From NCBI GenBank assembly GCA_028023455.1, contig JAQFVV010006312.1:2006163-2070162 (forward strand): a stretch of 64,000 bases of DNA. Direction: 5' to 3'. This DNA is from Epiperipatus broadwayi (Eukaryota > Onychophora > Udeonychophora > Euonychophora > Peripatidae). Made by a program: the position numbers and the translations under genes. A model generated the notes under the pieces. It made no database searches, was not told where the DNA came from, and saw nothing but the letters and a program-made list of their open reading frames with translations. Positions 35,010 to 46,656 of this stretch are shown here, in pieces (the first letter of the stretch is position 1; each line of letters opens with the position of its first letter).

Positions 35010-35520
35010 ATATATATTGAAGATTATTTAGCCTTTTCACATGTTATGTGGACATGTGTTTTGGTTATATAAGATAGAGTGGATATCTGAAGGGAGCTTA
35101 AAAGTCTGTGTTCAAATCCCCTCTAATTACATCTAAAAGTTCAGTATATACAGTATACTTGTATTCAAAATATTAAAAATTCAGCCTGAATTCTACTCAC
35201 CTCTCTGCTGCATATTTAAATAGATATATTAAGGTTTTATATATGAGAAAATGACTTAAAGTCAACATGGGTGTGACAACAATATTGGCATCAACAAGGG
35301 TTTTGAGCATTCCATCATCATATTTTCAATAATATGTATGGCTGAAGAGTTGGAAGATGGAGAAGATTGAAGTCTGTCCACTAAAATTTAAAGATATTCT
35401 ATCTTAAAGTTAAACTGATTACTGATTATATATATATGTATGTGAGAGATAATGATTTGGACCAACTAATGAATGCTGGTTCAGCGTTGAATACATATAA
35501 TGGAGATCTTTAGTCATGTG
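35010..35520 (+). repeat. Family A dispersed repeat, forward, with tRNA-like boxes
   Basis: The unit runs through CACATGTTATGTGGACATGT, ATAAGATAGAGTGGATATCT, a box B-like GTTCAAATCCC at 35110-35120, AATTACATCTA, GACTTAAAGTCAACATGGGT, ATTCCATCATCATATTTTCA and GATAATGATTTGGACCAACT, and ends GCTGGTTCAGCGTTGAAT. A new unit seems to start at 35500. The box B match suggests a tRNA-derived SINE ancestry, but the A-to-B spacing is too short for a normal tRNA. Confidence 0.65.
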
Positions 35521-36120
35521 TATCAATTATATGAATTGTTTTATGAAAATAATCTAGAATTTTTTTATCAGCACAATGTCAAAATAAAACTATGAATTGA
35601 AGTAAGAAAATTTATTTTTATTTGACTACAAAAAGCATGTCCTAGGAAAATCTATAAAAAAGAAAATCAATAACATTTTAACTTTAGTTTGAAAAGAAAG
35701 AGGAGTTATTGCTCAGGATAAAGCTACTTTTAGTATTATAAATTATGGAAGAAAGCATTAATTAATTGTTAGATGATCTGACTGATAAAACATCCAAGTA
35801 TCTATTTATTGACTATACCGTTAAGGTGATGCCATCTTTTTTTGCAATGATACATCATAATATATTCAGATAACGAAAATTAAATCCTGAATTGAGCAAA
35901 GTGCTGTCTTCCAAAGTCATTCCTTGCTTTTAATGATACTGGTAGCTGTCAATATTTTCTTATATATAAATTTATTAGAGTAATTTTCAGATGAGTTTTG
36001 TATTCTGAAGGGAAAATAAAAATAATTTATTTTGAAATTTATATTTTAATTCTCATTTTTTACAAAGGAGCAAAAACAGTCCTTTCACTTGCGATAACAG
36101 AAAGTTTCTCTTAAAAGAGG
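35521..36120. other. AT-rich intron segment, no feature
   Basis: No gene, element end or hairpin recognised. Confidence 0.5.
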
Positions 36121-36204
36121 TCAGCACAACTGCCTTGCACTTGCAGGCAGTTGCCCGGGTTGTGGGTTCGCGTCCCGGCCGATGCTATGACACTTAAAAA
36201 AAAA
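36121..36204 (+). repeat. GC-rich tRNA-like structured element with short A tail (SINE-like)
   Basis: In a very AT-rich intron, about 65 bp are GC-rich. An 8-bp perfect stem (CAACTGCC 36127-36134 with GGCAGTTG 36146-36153) holds an 11-nt loop, TTGCACTTGCA. A second stem, CCGGG/CCCGG, encloses GGGTTCGCGTCCC (36164-36176), a good RNA polymerase III box B. Nine A follow at 36196-36204. A complete cloverleaf with box A and acceptor stem is not evident, so a tRNA-derived retroposon head is likelier than a working tRNA gene. Confidence 0.55.
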
Positions 36205-37252
36205 GCACTGTTATCTTGACTTCATTTTTTTGTAAATATATTTGTAAAATTTCTTAAAGTAACGTATTTATTCATCTTTATTTTTTCCTTTACCAATATT
36301 ATACATTAACAATATTCAATAATAATTGAAAATGCATTATGATTATACTTGTAGTTAGGGAATGTTAAGTCAAGCTTTCTCTTGCTTTGATGAGGACTTA
36401 ATAAAGTTAAGTGTTTTCTCTTCATTCCATGACTGCAACTGTATTTATAATTATGACAACATTCTTGTGTTGCATAAGAAGTAGAAATTTTTTTAATTTA
36501 TTTATTTTTGTTTTATTTTATATACTTATTTTTAAAAAGAACAATACCTTTTAAAATATCAAAATTATCATTAATTTTGTTCATACTTTAAAATCTGCTG
36601 TAATACTCAACCAAAATATTAACAAAATCTATTTCTTAATAATATTCCAAGAAGTTTAAATTAACCTCTAACATTAAACAGAGATATATAATCTGTTCTG
36701 AAAGCACATTAACAAATAATCAATTATAACTTTCAAATTGCATTGAAACTATGTAATACTTAGATAATAAAGCTAATAATGCTCAAGGTTAGATAGCTTT
36801 ATAAATGTAAAATCATGAAAGCAGACACAGTCTCAATCTGTTGTCAAGATATGGGCTGGGTTCATGTACTCACATTTATTGCTTAGATGTGGACTGTTTT
36901 CATATACACCTGGGTCTCTTTTTGTACAGATTTTTAAAATACAATTTGAAGTTATGCGATTCATGTTTCTTCTTGATATCTTTTTATGTGGTTTTCTTTT
37001 ATGCAATAAAGAAGGTCATATTTCACTTAAAAAGGTTTGGCAATAAATTTAGATACTGTAGAATATTTAGAAAAAGATAATAAATCAAGAATGAATCCGT
37101 TAGTTTCCCAGCAAAAATGATTCAAGAAAGTCTTCAACTGTCTAATTGGAAAATCATTTTCTTTTTTAATGACACAAATTACGAACTAATTTTTAAATTC
37201 CAACATTAGAGCTAAATAGTTGTATGTCAGTGTTATATATGTGTATGTTTAT
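36205..37252. other. AT-rich intron segment, no clear feature
   Basis: Two overlapping 60-80 codon plus-strand frames near 36841-37080 are Phe/Leu/Cys-rich and look like T-rich DNA rather than genes. Confidence 0.5.
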
Positions 37253-37436
37253 ATTTTCTTTTATACACATATATACATGGAGAAACTTTTAGACAGAAAA
37301 AAGTTACAAGTAAAAATATTTAAAAACTTTTAATTTCTACTTAAAAAGAATGTATCTTTAAAAGTTTTTAAATATTTTTACTTGTAACTTTTCTGTCTAA
37401 AAGTTTCTCCATGTATATATGTGTATAAAAGAAAAT
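37253..37436. repeat. Near-perfect palindrome, arms about 79 bp
   Basis: The left arm 37253-37332 starts ATTTTCTTTTATACACATAT and the right arm 37359-37436 ends ATATGTGTATAAAAGAAAAT. The arms pair with only one or two indels around a 26-bp loop. No ORF. Confidence 0.95.
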
Positions 37437-38201
37437 TTAACCGTTAGTCATTATTAACACACTCGTGGAAGCATGTTATATATATAGTTGCACTTGTGGA
37501 GCTAGACATAGCAGTCTGGATATCATGAGCTTCATAAACAATTAGTAAAAACATCATCTCAAAGTTTAATTACCAATTACATTATCGACAGAAAACCATT
37601 AACACAGCATGAGACTGAAGTTGGCGCTAATTGTATTTTGTCTTGCGACTAATCTGATTTTTTTACCAGTTCACAAATGAACCGCATATTGTCAAATAGT
37701 GACAATGATTAAATATATATGAAAAAATGAAAAATAAACTACACATAAAAACATTGTTTTGAATAAAATTAAATAGTTAATAAAAAAAGTTTGTCTTGTT
37801 TCAATTTTTATCAAATATTTGAAATTTTTTATTAGTCCTACTTTATTTCATTTTTTTTTAAAATGCAAATTTTAAAGTAATTTTATGTGGAACCTATCTA
37901 CCACATAAAAAGACACCCAGATGTGTATACATATCTATATGAAATGTTATCATGATATATCCATGTATAAATTATTGTACATATATATAAAGCAGAAGTT
38001 TAAAGCTGTAGAAAATATGTAGTAAACAAATAAATAATAAGTGTGGTTGAAGTAATTCTTCCAAATAGAAGGTAATTTGCATATATCATATTTTTTGATA
38101 TGATCTGGCCTTTTAAAGATCTCAATGGCTTCTTTGGTCTGATATTGTTAAAGAGTGTCACATCTGGATAGTATTCTCATGTTAGAAAATCAATAGTATG
38201 A
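37437..38201. other. AT-rich intron segment, no feature
   Basis: Nothing recognised beyond short repeats. Confidence 0.45.
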
Positions 38202-38482
38202 CATATAATGTTCTTTTCCACTAAATCCAATCAAAAAATATAATATATACACTCTCCTTTTTTCTTTAAAAAAAGAAATGTATAGGTAAAAAAAGGAAAA
38301 AGTTTGTAGAGAAAAGAAGAAAATCCTTGAAAATGACTATAAATAAGGTGGTTGAAACATTGGATGTGGTAAACAAATAAATGTAAATATATATGGTGAT
38401 GAAAAAATAAAGTTTTTGGGAGGAAAAAAGATTAGATATATTATATTTTTTGATTAGATTTAGTGGGAAAGAGCATTATATT
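38202..38482. repeat. Foldback element, arms about 46 bp
   Basis: The left arm 38202-38248 (ATATAATGTTCTTTTCCACT, AAATCCAATCAAAAAATATA) is complemented by 38437-38482 (TATATTTTTTGATTAGATTT, AGTGGGAAAGAGCATTATAT). The interior is A/T-rich with no ORF. Confidence 0.85.
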
Positions 38483-38727
38483 TTATAAGTCATATATATT
38501 TTGAAAGAAAAAAAAGGGAAATGTGTGCTGTTGTTAAAAAGGTTTTAATATCAGTGATAATAAGTAAATATATTATGACCTGAATCTATAGTATAGAGAG
38601 ATAGTGCTGTTGTGATGAGTGCTCATTAACTGCATTAATATGTTCATCTCTTCTAGCATTGATGTGACAATTGCTTATAAGAAGGTTTACAAACAATATA
38701 TAAACTCTAAGAGCTTCAAGAAATGTT

Positions 38728-39092
38728 GAGTCTTTAGGCTTGGATAGAATATCATTAATTTTTTGATAAGAGGTATATGCTGTTTTCATATAATGTTTTA
38801 GAATGTGTTCAATATTGTCTGTAATTGTTTTTATATAAAGAAATACAAACTCTAATAGTTGTTTCTTCTTTTTGCTTCTTATTTGGATTGTTTAAGACTT
38901 GAATTAAGGCTCAGTGTATTGATTTATTATTATAGCCATTAGTTAATAAGACATTGCTTATATGATTTATTTCATTTTCTGGATTTGATTTATCTGAGAG
39001 AAAGTTAAGATTGGACATATTCTAAAACATTATAAAGATACCATATACAATTTAACAAATATTAATAGCATTCTATCCAAGCCTAAAGACTC
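38728..39092. repeat. Foldback element with a perfect 23-bp outer arm
   Basis: The 23 bases at 38728-38750 (starting GAGTCTTTAGGC) are the exact complement of 39070-39092 (ending CTAAAGACTC). A second inner match, TATAATGTTTTAGAAT (38789-38804) with ATTCTAAAACATTATA (39019-39034), is also exact. Confidence 0.9.
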
Positions 39093-41754
39093 AATCTCTT
39101 TTAAAATCTATGGAGCTTTTGTTTTTATTAATAAAACATTCATTATTGTTAAACATCAATGTTTACAAACCCTCTACAGTTACTTGCATAATATTTATTA
39201 CCCAGTTGATGACCGGTGTGACCTGGCTGAAATGCTGATATATATATTGAAATAAACAATCTATTATTCATTTCAATAATAAAAAAAAATAAGAAAATTT
39301 CTTTTTTACTTCTATGCTAAATCTATGCAAATTTGTTTTTCTTTAAAAAAAGAACTAAAATGAGATTTTAAAAAGAGAATCTGAGTTTTGGATACAAAAA
39401 ATCAGTTTTTCCTTTATCCTGATCAGAAGGAAATATTACTTCATTCAAATCCCAGGATTTTACCATGCCTCATGAATAAAAGAGAATAATACTAACAGTT
39501 AGATAGATCTAATCCGAAACAATTTTGAATTATATTTTGAATAACTCCAACTGAAATGAAGAATTAGCACCTATTTAAAAAAAAGATAGTTAAAAATTAC
39601 AAATATCACAGTAAATGAACTTTTAATATTTTTTAGAAAAGAAGTAAATGATAATTATTTTGTTTTGATGAATCTGCTATAAAGAATGATTTGTACTTTA
39701 TTTTAAATAATTTGGATTTTTAAAGAAGGGTTATTATCTGGGTATTATTTTAAAAGAAACTGTCAATTTTAAAAAAGGAAATGAATTTATAATAACTTCT
39801 CTTGTTAAAATTATTTTTTTAAAAAAAAAAATTATATATCATATATGTATGTCAAGCTTCTGAATTTTTTATATAAATTATTAATAAAAAGAAAGTCAAA
39901 AAAACAATAATGATAATCATGTAAATGCAATGCAAACAAAAAAAAAAACCACCTAAGTCTCAGATAATCCCAATTAATGATGTAATTATTTCTATTAGTC
40001 TCATTCATTTATAGTTAAACTTATATTTGATTACTGAAAATTGGATTTTATATAGATAGATTTATATGTGCAGTTGTTTGTTCAATGTTTAATAGTTTAC
40101 ATATGTTCACATCCATATGAGATAATGCATTCCTATCAGTTTAATAAGTTAGGGATTGATCTCAGAATGAGTAATCTTTATATTAATTGTAGTTGTATTA
40201 AATTAGGTTTAGAATAAAAGGCCTCTCCTTATATTTATTGTATAGAAGGTTTATTCAATTAGGGTTTGGACCAAAAAGGCTATCCCTTTATAGTTATTAT
40301 TATACAAGCAATTATGTTTAGGAAAACCATTCCTTATAAATATTGTGATAAAATAGCATTTATGTCTAATCCATGTAGAATATATGTATGTCTAAGCACT
40401 AGGAGACATACGAGTCAAAGAAATGTTATATTTGTAAAATTCATACATGGGTGGAATTATATTTAAGTTTATTGAAGACAGGGTTAAGGGTATGGTGAAT
40501 GTGATATTGATACTGTGATATATAGAGGTTAAGGATGTTGTGAAAAAAATAAATTGCATATCAATTAATGATTATACTTTATAAATTAAATTGTTATATG
40601 ATGTTAATTCTATTAAAGAAAATAAATTGTACATTAATTAATAAGTACACTTGTAAATAAATTATTGTTGCATAATTTGTTACTTTGTTTATATAAGATT
40701 ACATAGTCTACCATCATTCATTGTAACTTATGTTTTCCTCAATTTAGCTTGGCATTTCAAATGCAGACTGTAATGGTTACATTATTATATTGGAATAAAA
40801 TATATTTTAAATATATAGATAATAGTTTATTTCCTGATGCTTAAAGGCAGAGACACTTATGTATCTTATGTAAATAAATAAATAAAAAGAGAAAATATAA
40901 AAAAAAAATGTTGAAATATATAAGGCTGACCATTACAATATATATAAATATTTATACAATAAATTATACACAGATGTATCTGGATAACATTTCATTTATA
41001 TCTGTAGCCCATGGAAATCTTCATTTTAATACATATGCAATCATAATGATATTTATATTACAATCATATTGTTAGTTTTTCTTAAATCACTACAATCACA
41101 TACATTTGATCAATTCAAATTAATTTGAAACTTATAACCTGGTAGATGGTAATAGCCAGAAAACCATTTTCTAATTAATACTAGATTTCTAATTGAATTG
41201 GCTATCTAAAATGTCTACCTATTTGTGTTATGAAAAAAAACTCCAAGGCTTACTTGGCTCAAACTTCAATATCAGAAGATTCATATATTACATGGAGAAG
41301 CTAGTCACTATAGTTTGAGATCGTTCAAAAGCTTCAAGGTTGATCTGCTTTAGGCCAAACCTGAGTTTGCGTGCTAAGAGGCTCCATTAAGTAAAAGCTT
41401 TTTTTTTTAATTTTTGTAGAAAGCTTTTTTTAATGTGGTAAAAAAAAATATTTTATATAAAATAATTAAATAAATGTTTGTTAATATTGTTATTGTTTTT
41501 TCAAGCAGTTAATTTACTTCTATATTTATTTTCTTATATATTGCGTTTTACAATTTTTGAAAATGTCACTCTATTTCCGTACTCTTTTTTTAATTATATA
41601 GATAACAATTACTATATTTAATTAATAACTACTATTTTCTTTTGCAATTAGATATGAAAGTTTTACTTTATATGTTTTAATGTAAAAGTAATATTGTAAA
41701 TATTTTCACTTAATAAACACTTATAAAAATTGATTTTATATTTTTTCTTTAAAG
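39093..41754. other. AT-rich intron segment, little structure
   Basis: No exon or element was identified. A patch at 41220-41395 has a more balanced composition but no identifiable protein in any frame. The stretch ends with the acceptor tract TTTTTTCTTTAAAG. Confidence 0.5.
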
Positions 41755-41843
41755 AATTATATTAGAGACCTTATTGATCCAATTTTGAAAAATCTTACCT
41801 GGTTGGATTCAAATTCTTCAGATACATCTCAGTTTTTAAATAG
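41755..41843 (+). CDS. M1 aminopeptidase exon 3 of 5
   Basis: The acceptor is TTCTTTAAAG. The exon starts in phase 0 and ends AAT AG|GTAAAT, leaving two bases of a codon. It translates as NYIRDLIDPILKNLTW then LDSNSSDTSQFLN, corresponding to the segment of the ERAP1-like domain that in relatives reads like YV..LL.P.....GW......H. NLT and NSS are N-glycosylation sequons. It is short (89 bp), but joins exon 2 and exon 4 in frame and in the right order for the family. Confidence 0.85.
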
Positions 41844-41864
41844 GTAAATACTTATATGTATGCA

Positions 41865-42130
41865 ACTATGTATACATTTACATATGTATATATGTCTATC
41901 TATCTAACTATCCATCTATTTATCTATAGATTATCTATCAGTTTTTCTATTTATCAATTTGTCTACCTCTGTCTGCCCATTCATTTATCTATAACATTCA
42001 TCTGTCTTTCCATGCTCTTGCTCAATTAGCTTATCTATCCATCTACCTAACTTATCTCCTTTTCAATTAATCAGGCTACCTATTTATATATTTATTATCT
42101 ATTTATTCATTCATTCATCTACACACATAT
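41865..42130. repeat. Degenerate (TCTA)n-type microsatellite
   Basis: TATC/ATCT-rich sequence (CTATCTATCTAACTATCCAT and similar) runs for about 265 bp, beginning about 22 bp after the exon 3 donor. Confidence 0.85.
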
Positions 42131-43859
42131 GCTTAATGTTCAAACAAATATTTCTTAGTAAGATAAATTAAAAAAAGTTGATTAAAGTTATTAATGAAAT
42201 TTATCCTGTTTATTTATTTAATTTTTTTTTTAAGTTGATAATCTCATTAACTATCATCTATCTGCTTTTTAACATACTTTCATCTTTTCTGCACATAACA
42301 TCAACATTTAATTAATGTTTTTAAGTATTTTTATATAAACAACTGGATGACTCAACTGACAGTTAAAGGGATTTAACTTTATTAGTGATAGATTTCATAT
42401 TTTAAAAGGATGGTATTGAATCCATTTTATTAAATTACACAAATCATATGTAATTATTTTCCATACTTCACATCATAATATTAATAAATAAAAAACAAAA
42501 ATAATTAGTCAATAACTCAAAGTAAAAGATTTATAGAAAGTTTATTAAAATTACAGATTAGTGTATTAGTAAATCAGATGCACATTTTAGCTAGTTAATC
42601 CAGGGCAATAGGGTGACTTCAAACATATATGAATTTATAATTTTAATTTATACCCGAATAGTAAACAGCTTAATGTGATAATTTATGTTATGTGATACTA
42701 TCTAATAAATTTGTATATTTTGTTTAGTTCTGTGTTAGTAATAAATTATAGTCTTTTCAATATTCGTTGTGAATTCATTTTTTATATGCCAAATATAAGT
42801 GTGTTTGCACAACATTTGCAAAACATTTTCTTGAGTCTGAAATCATTTCAAACTTTCAAAATCTTAATATACCAGATAGACAAATTTATGCCAATCTGAA
42901 CATTTCATTTCATTTTATTTTGATGATAATTATTTTATGAAGTTGCAAACTTCTGACTAAACATTATCCAATTGTAAAAATAAATTTATTTATGAGTTAT
43001 TAACCCTAACTGCACATTCATCCAGTTATATTTAGTCAAATTGTTGAATTAATTAGTTTTAGTTAATTTATTGCATTGTCATGGATGATGAAAGGATACA
43101 AAAAGCACCCTTGTCTTTCTATTATTCTGGCTGAGATTCTGGATAAAAAGGCTGTATTATTCAAAATTTTATGTAATTATTTATGTCTTTGTTGATCATA
43201 TTTATCATCCCTTTAAATAATATAGTAGTTGTTATAATGTATAAGGACACATTAGCTTTTAAGTAAAGTGAATGTTTCCTAGAGCCTACCAGAATGCTAG
43301 TCATGTGTGACAGCACAGTACTGTAGAGTATTTTCCTAAATTAAACAAAGAAACCCTGAGATTATTATTATTATCATTATTCCTTATTTAAGAAGTGATT
43401 TATTATTATTTATACTATAGCAATGTTGTGGCATAAAAGAGTTTAATTTTTTAATTGTGCTATACGAAAGGTGTTTGCAGATCATACTGGCAGATCATTT
43501 TCGTAATAGATATTTTTTTTAGAAACATTAACCAAAACATGAGACGTTATCATTATTGTTTAAAGAGCAAATACTTGTAGCTCAGAGAATGTGTTTTTGA
43601 TAAAGAAAGGATGTTATTTTATTCTAAATTATTAATAAGGGAATGATTGCAGTTGCTCTCTCTTCCCCAAGTTATTTATTTTACTAAAGATAATTTATTT
43701 TATGATTTTAGTTTCTTTCTTTTTCTTTTAAGTGCATATCTCTGCAGCTGAATTTTTATAACTAACTGACCACTGAGCATAGGCTGCGATTTCATTTATA
43801 GATCTAGATTTGTTTAACCAGAGTCTCAAAATAATAGTTATTTATTTATTATGTTTAAA
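42131..43859. other. AT-rich intron segment, no feature
   Basis: No exon, element or structured repeat recognised. Confidence 0.5.
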
Positions 43860-44170
43860 AATGTAATATTTCCACTAAGTTAAAATAGGTTAGAATTAGG
43901 ATGCATCATTCAATGTATCAATCTGGTACTTAGCTAGTTGAATATTTTTACTAGGTTAGAAATAATATAATTTTTGTAGGTTAAAAATGGCGATTTACTT
44001 AGTTGAGTCATATTTTTACAGGTTAGATTCATTTAGTTAGAGAAACATAATCATTTAGAGATGTTAGAAAATGTTACAATTTTACTAGGTTAGAAATAAT
44101 AATGTATGCACTTAGAAGAGCTAGATTCGTTTTTATAACATCATATAAAAATCATTTTGAGAGGTTAGAA
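43860..44170. repeat. Degenerate repeat cluster with ACTAGGTTAGAA-like units
   Basis: Related units (AAATAGGTTAGAATTAGG, ACTAGGTTAGAAATAATA, GTAGGTTAAAAATGGCGA, ACAGGTTAGATTCA, ACTAGGTTAGAAATAATAAT, GAGGTTAGAATCC) recur at irregular spacing, mostly with TATTTTTA or ATTTT before them. Confidence 0.6.
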
Positions 44171-44195
44171 TCCTACCCCGAAAGGGGAGGGAGGA

Positions 44196-44196
<1 letters not shown>

Positions 44197-44226
<30 letters not shown>
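44197..44226. repeat. (AT)n microsatellite
   Basis: Alternating A and T for about 30 bp, following GGGGAGGGAGGAAAA. Confidence 0.9.
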
Positions 44227-44229
<3 letters not shown>

Positions 44230-44655
44230 ACTAGAGTATGTATTTTAGCAGAAAGTGAATGTCTTTTATGCATACACATAAAATCTTATATTCTCTATGA
44301 AGTATTACAATTATAATCTTTCTTTATTTCATTGCCCAATTTATTCAATATTTAATATCAATCACTTTTTTACTATGCATGATACACTTATTTTACTATG
44401 TAACATCTTCAATTGCACCAGCAATCTTCTTTAGATATTTTACTCCTAAGCTATCCCAACTACCCTTTGTTTAAATGTTATGATAGTAAAATAAATGTAT
44501 AATGCATTGTAAAAAAGTGAATAAAGAAAGATGATTGATATTAATACTGGATAAAATCTTATCATAGGCTGTAAAAATATTGTTTTTAACTAAAAGATTT
44601 TAAAAACTTTACAGTTTCCAATGTATTTGTAAAATCAACTGTTTATATGTTTTAG

Positions 44656-44760
44656 CCGTCTTCGTCCTTTCATTATACAGCTTGCCTGTAACTGCGAACA
44701 TGGAGAATGCCTTGATAATGCTCGAGCACTATTTAACTCCTGGAAAAATAATAATGCAAG
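44656..44760 (+). CDS. M1 aminopeptidase exon 4 of 5
   Basis: The acceptor is ATGTTTTAG and the donor GCAAG|GTATTT. One base completes the split Ser codon from exon 3. The exon then reads RLRPFIIQLACNCEHGECLD and NARALFNSWKNNNA, ending with two bases of an Arg codon. It matches the family pattern LR......AC......C...A...F..W, the helical repeat segment of the ERAP1-like domain. Both Cys pairs typical of cell-surface members (C..C and C of HGEC) are visible. Confidence 0.9.
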
Positions 44761-45639
44761 GTATTTTTTAATTTTTATCTTTTAAAATGTATAAAAATTA
44801 ACATATGTACTTGGCCTATAGAAAGACCATTGTTTTTGGTTGCTTTAACAAATTTCAATCATTCATGGTATTGTTGTGGAGCCATAAACTATGCAATATT
44901 AACTTACATAATTTCAATATATGGTAAACAAAACTAAATGTAAATACAGTGCTATAGCATCCATTTTTTCTCTTCACTAAATATTACATTTCAAACATGA
45001 ATTTATGTAATCACATTTTGTTTATGATTTCAATACTATACCTATTCAGTTCTGTAGTGTAGTTAAAAGCACATGTACTGATTTTTTTCAGAGAAAATTT
45101 CCTTCAAGAAGTTTTATTCCAATACCATATTTTTTTTTTAGAATACAGAAATGTACTCATCTATGGAAAGTCCATCATTTTTGTAATATTCTTTTGCTTT
45201 AACAAATTACTTCCTTTGGATAAAATTCTTTTTAAAATAATGATTACAGTTTACTAATGGTAGAAGAAATAATTTTTTTTTCTTGAATATAATATGATAG
45301 CATTGTGACATCCATCACATGACAGCATTATGGACATTTAGGGATTTTATAAGATAATTTTAAAAAGATAAATTTAGGAATGTGAAAAATAATTTATTTA
45401 GTAATCTGAAATTTATATCATAAAAATTTAAATTGGAAAGGTTTCTTACCAACATTTAATGATTTGACATATAATGGAATTTGTTAAATATAAAAAAAAA
45501 ATATTTTTTAAAAAATAATATTTCTTTGCAAGTGGATCCATGAAAGTTAATGTTTTGTATTTTATTTAAAAAAAACTACAAACAGTATTTTGGTGTAATT
45601 TTTTATTTGCTTAATCACTAATAATATCTGTAAATGAGA
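44761..45639. other. AT-rich intron segment, no feature
   Basis: Nothing recognised. Confidence 0.5.
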
Positions 45640-46140
45640 AAATACTTAGACAATATCTATAGACAAATTAACATTATCTGCAAGCACTAATTGTTTTCTT
45701 CCCAATTTACTCTTTCCATTAATCAAATGCTTGGATGGCTTTATGTTTTTTTATACTTCTCTTTCACTGATCTCTGGCATTGTCTCACATTTCAAATTTT
45801 TCCAATTTTTTACTAATTTTTCATTTTGAAGACGTTTATTTAGTTCTCTTTTAGTTTCATATGTGTTTCAATATTTCTCATCCATCAAAAGATTTTTACT
45901 GTTTTTTTGAACTGAATTTCCTATACAATTTGTCATATAACTGTTCCATATTACATTCAAGTCCTTTTAAATTCATTAATTACATTTCAATATTTTCAAT
46001 TCTATTATCCAAAACTCTTTTTCAGCTCAATTACCTTCATCATGTTCTTTTACAAACATGATTAACTGTTCTTTTTTTATTTTTCCAATCTAACTTTTAT
46101 TAGTTTTTAGAATTTTAACACAACATCAAAATTTTTAGTC
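45640..46140 (-). pseudogene. Possible LINE ORF2 fragment, strongly decayed
   Basis: The reverse strand is purine-rich and reads in shifting frames MEQLYDKLYRKF and ETMPEISEREV, then KNIKPSKHLINGKSK. The last two resemble the region before RT block 1 in RTE/BovB-like elements (pattern P.I...EV..A...K..KA.G). The match is weak and no catalytic motif is visible. Confidence 0.25.
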
Positions 46141-46494
46141 ATTTTTACAAATGCTATAATTTTGATAAAATCATTTTTATATTATAATCAATAAGAAAAG
46201 TAAAAACTTGGAAGACTGTATCATATTACAGTTATATATTTTTATTTTATCAGTCAACACATGGATACTTCTATGATAGAACCAAATTAATTTAAATATT
46301 ACCCTTCAGATAATAATAAATACCTTTTACTGGCTAATATAATTGGTTGTTAAGAAAAAAAATTATTGATCTAAAAAATTGTTCAAGATTTAACGAGTAA
46401 GGTTATGCTTACTTTCTTTTTTAAAAACATGCATTTAGTCACACAATGTTCTAAATTCAATGCAATATATATATATATGTAAACAACAGGTTAT

Positions 46495-46656
46495 ATGTAA
46501 CTGACCAGGAAATAACTGAAGCTTAAAATCATGTAAATCAATTAAGCTTATGTAACAAAAAGAGTAAAAGAACAGATAATGTCGTCTGTCTTTTAAATAA
46601 CTTTTTTTTACATATATAACTTACCAGAAGCTTCAGTTATTCCTGTTCAGTTTTAT
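46495..46656. repeat. Foldback/MITE with about 30-bp inverted ends
   Basis: ATGTAACTGACCAGGAAATA continuing to ACTGAAGCTT (46495-46524) is complemented by AAGCTTCAGTTATTCCTGTT continuing to CAGTTTTAT (46628-46656). (TA)n tracts lie on both outer sides. Confidence 0.82.

Noticed and set aside
36121-36190. Functional tRNA gene
   Set aside because: There is a box B and strong stems, but no convincing box A, acceptor stem or 7-nt anticodon loop. The A9 tail suggests a retroposon.
36841-37080. 79-codon frame resembling a membrane protein
   Set aside because: Phe/Leu/Cys content follows from T-rich DNA. There is no start context, splice support or homology, and a second overlapping frame looks equally good.
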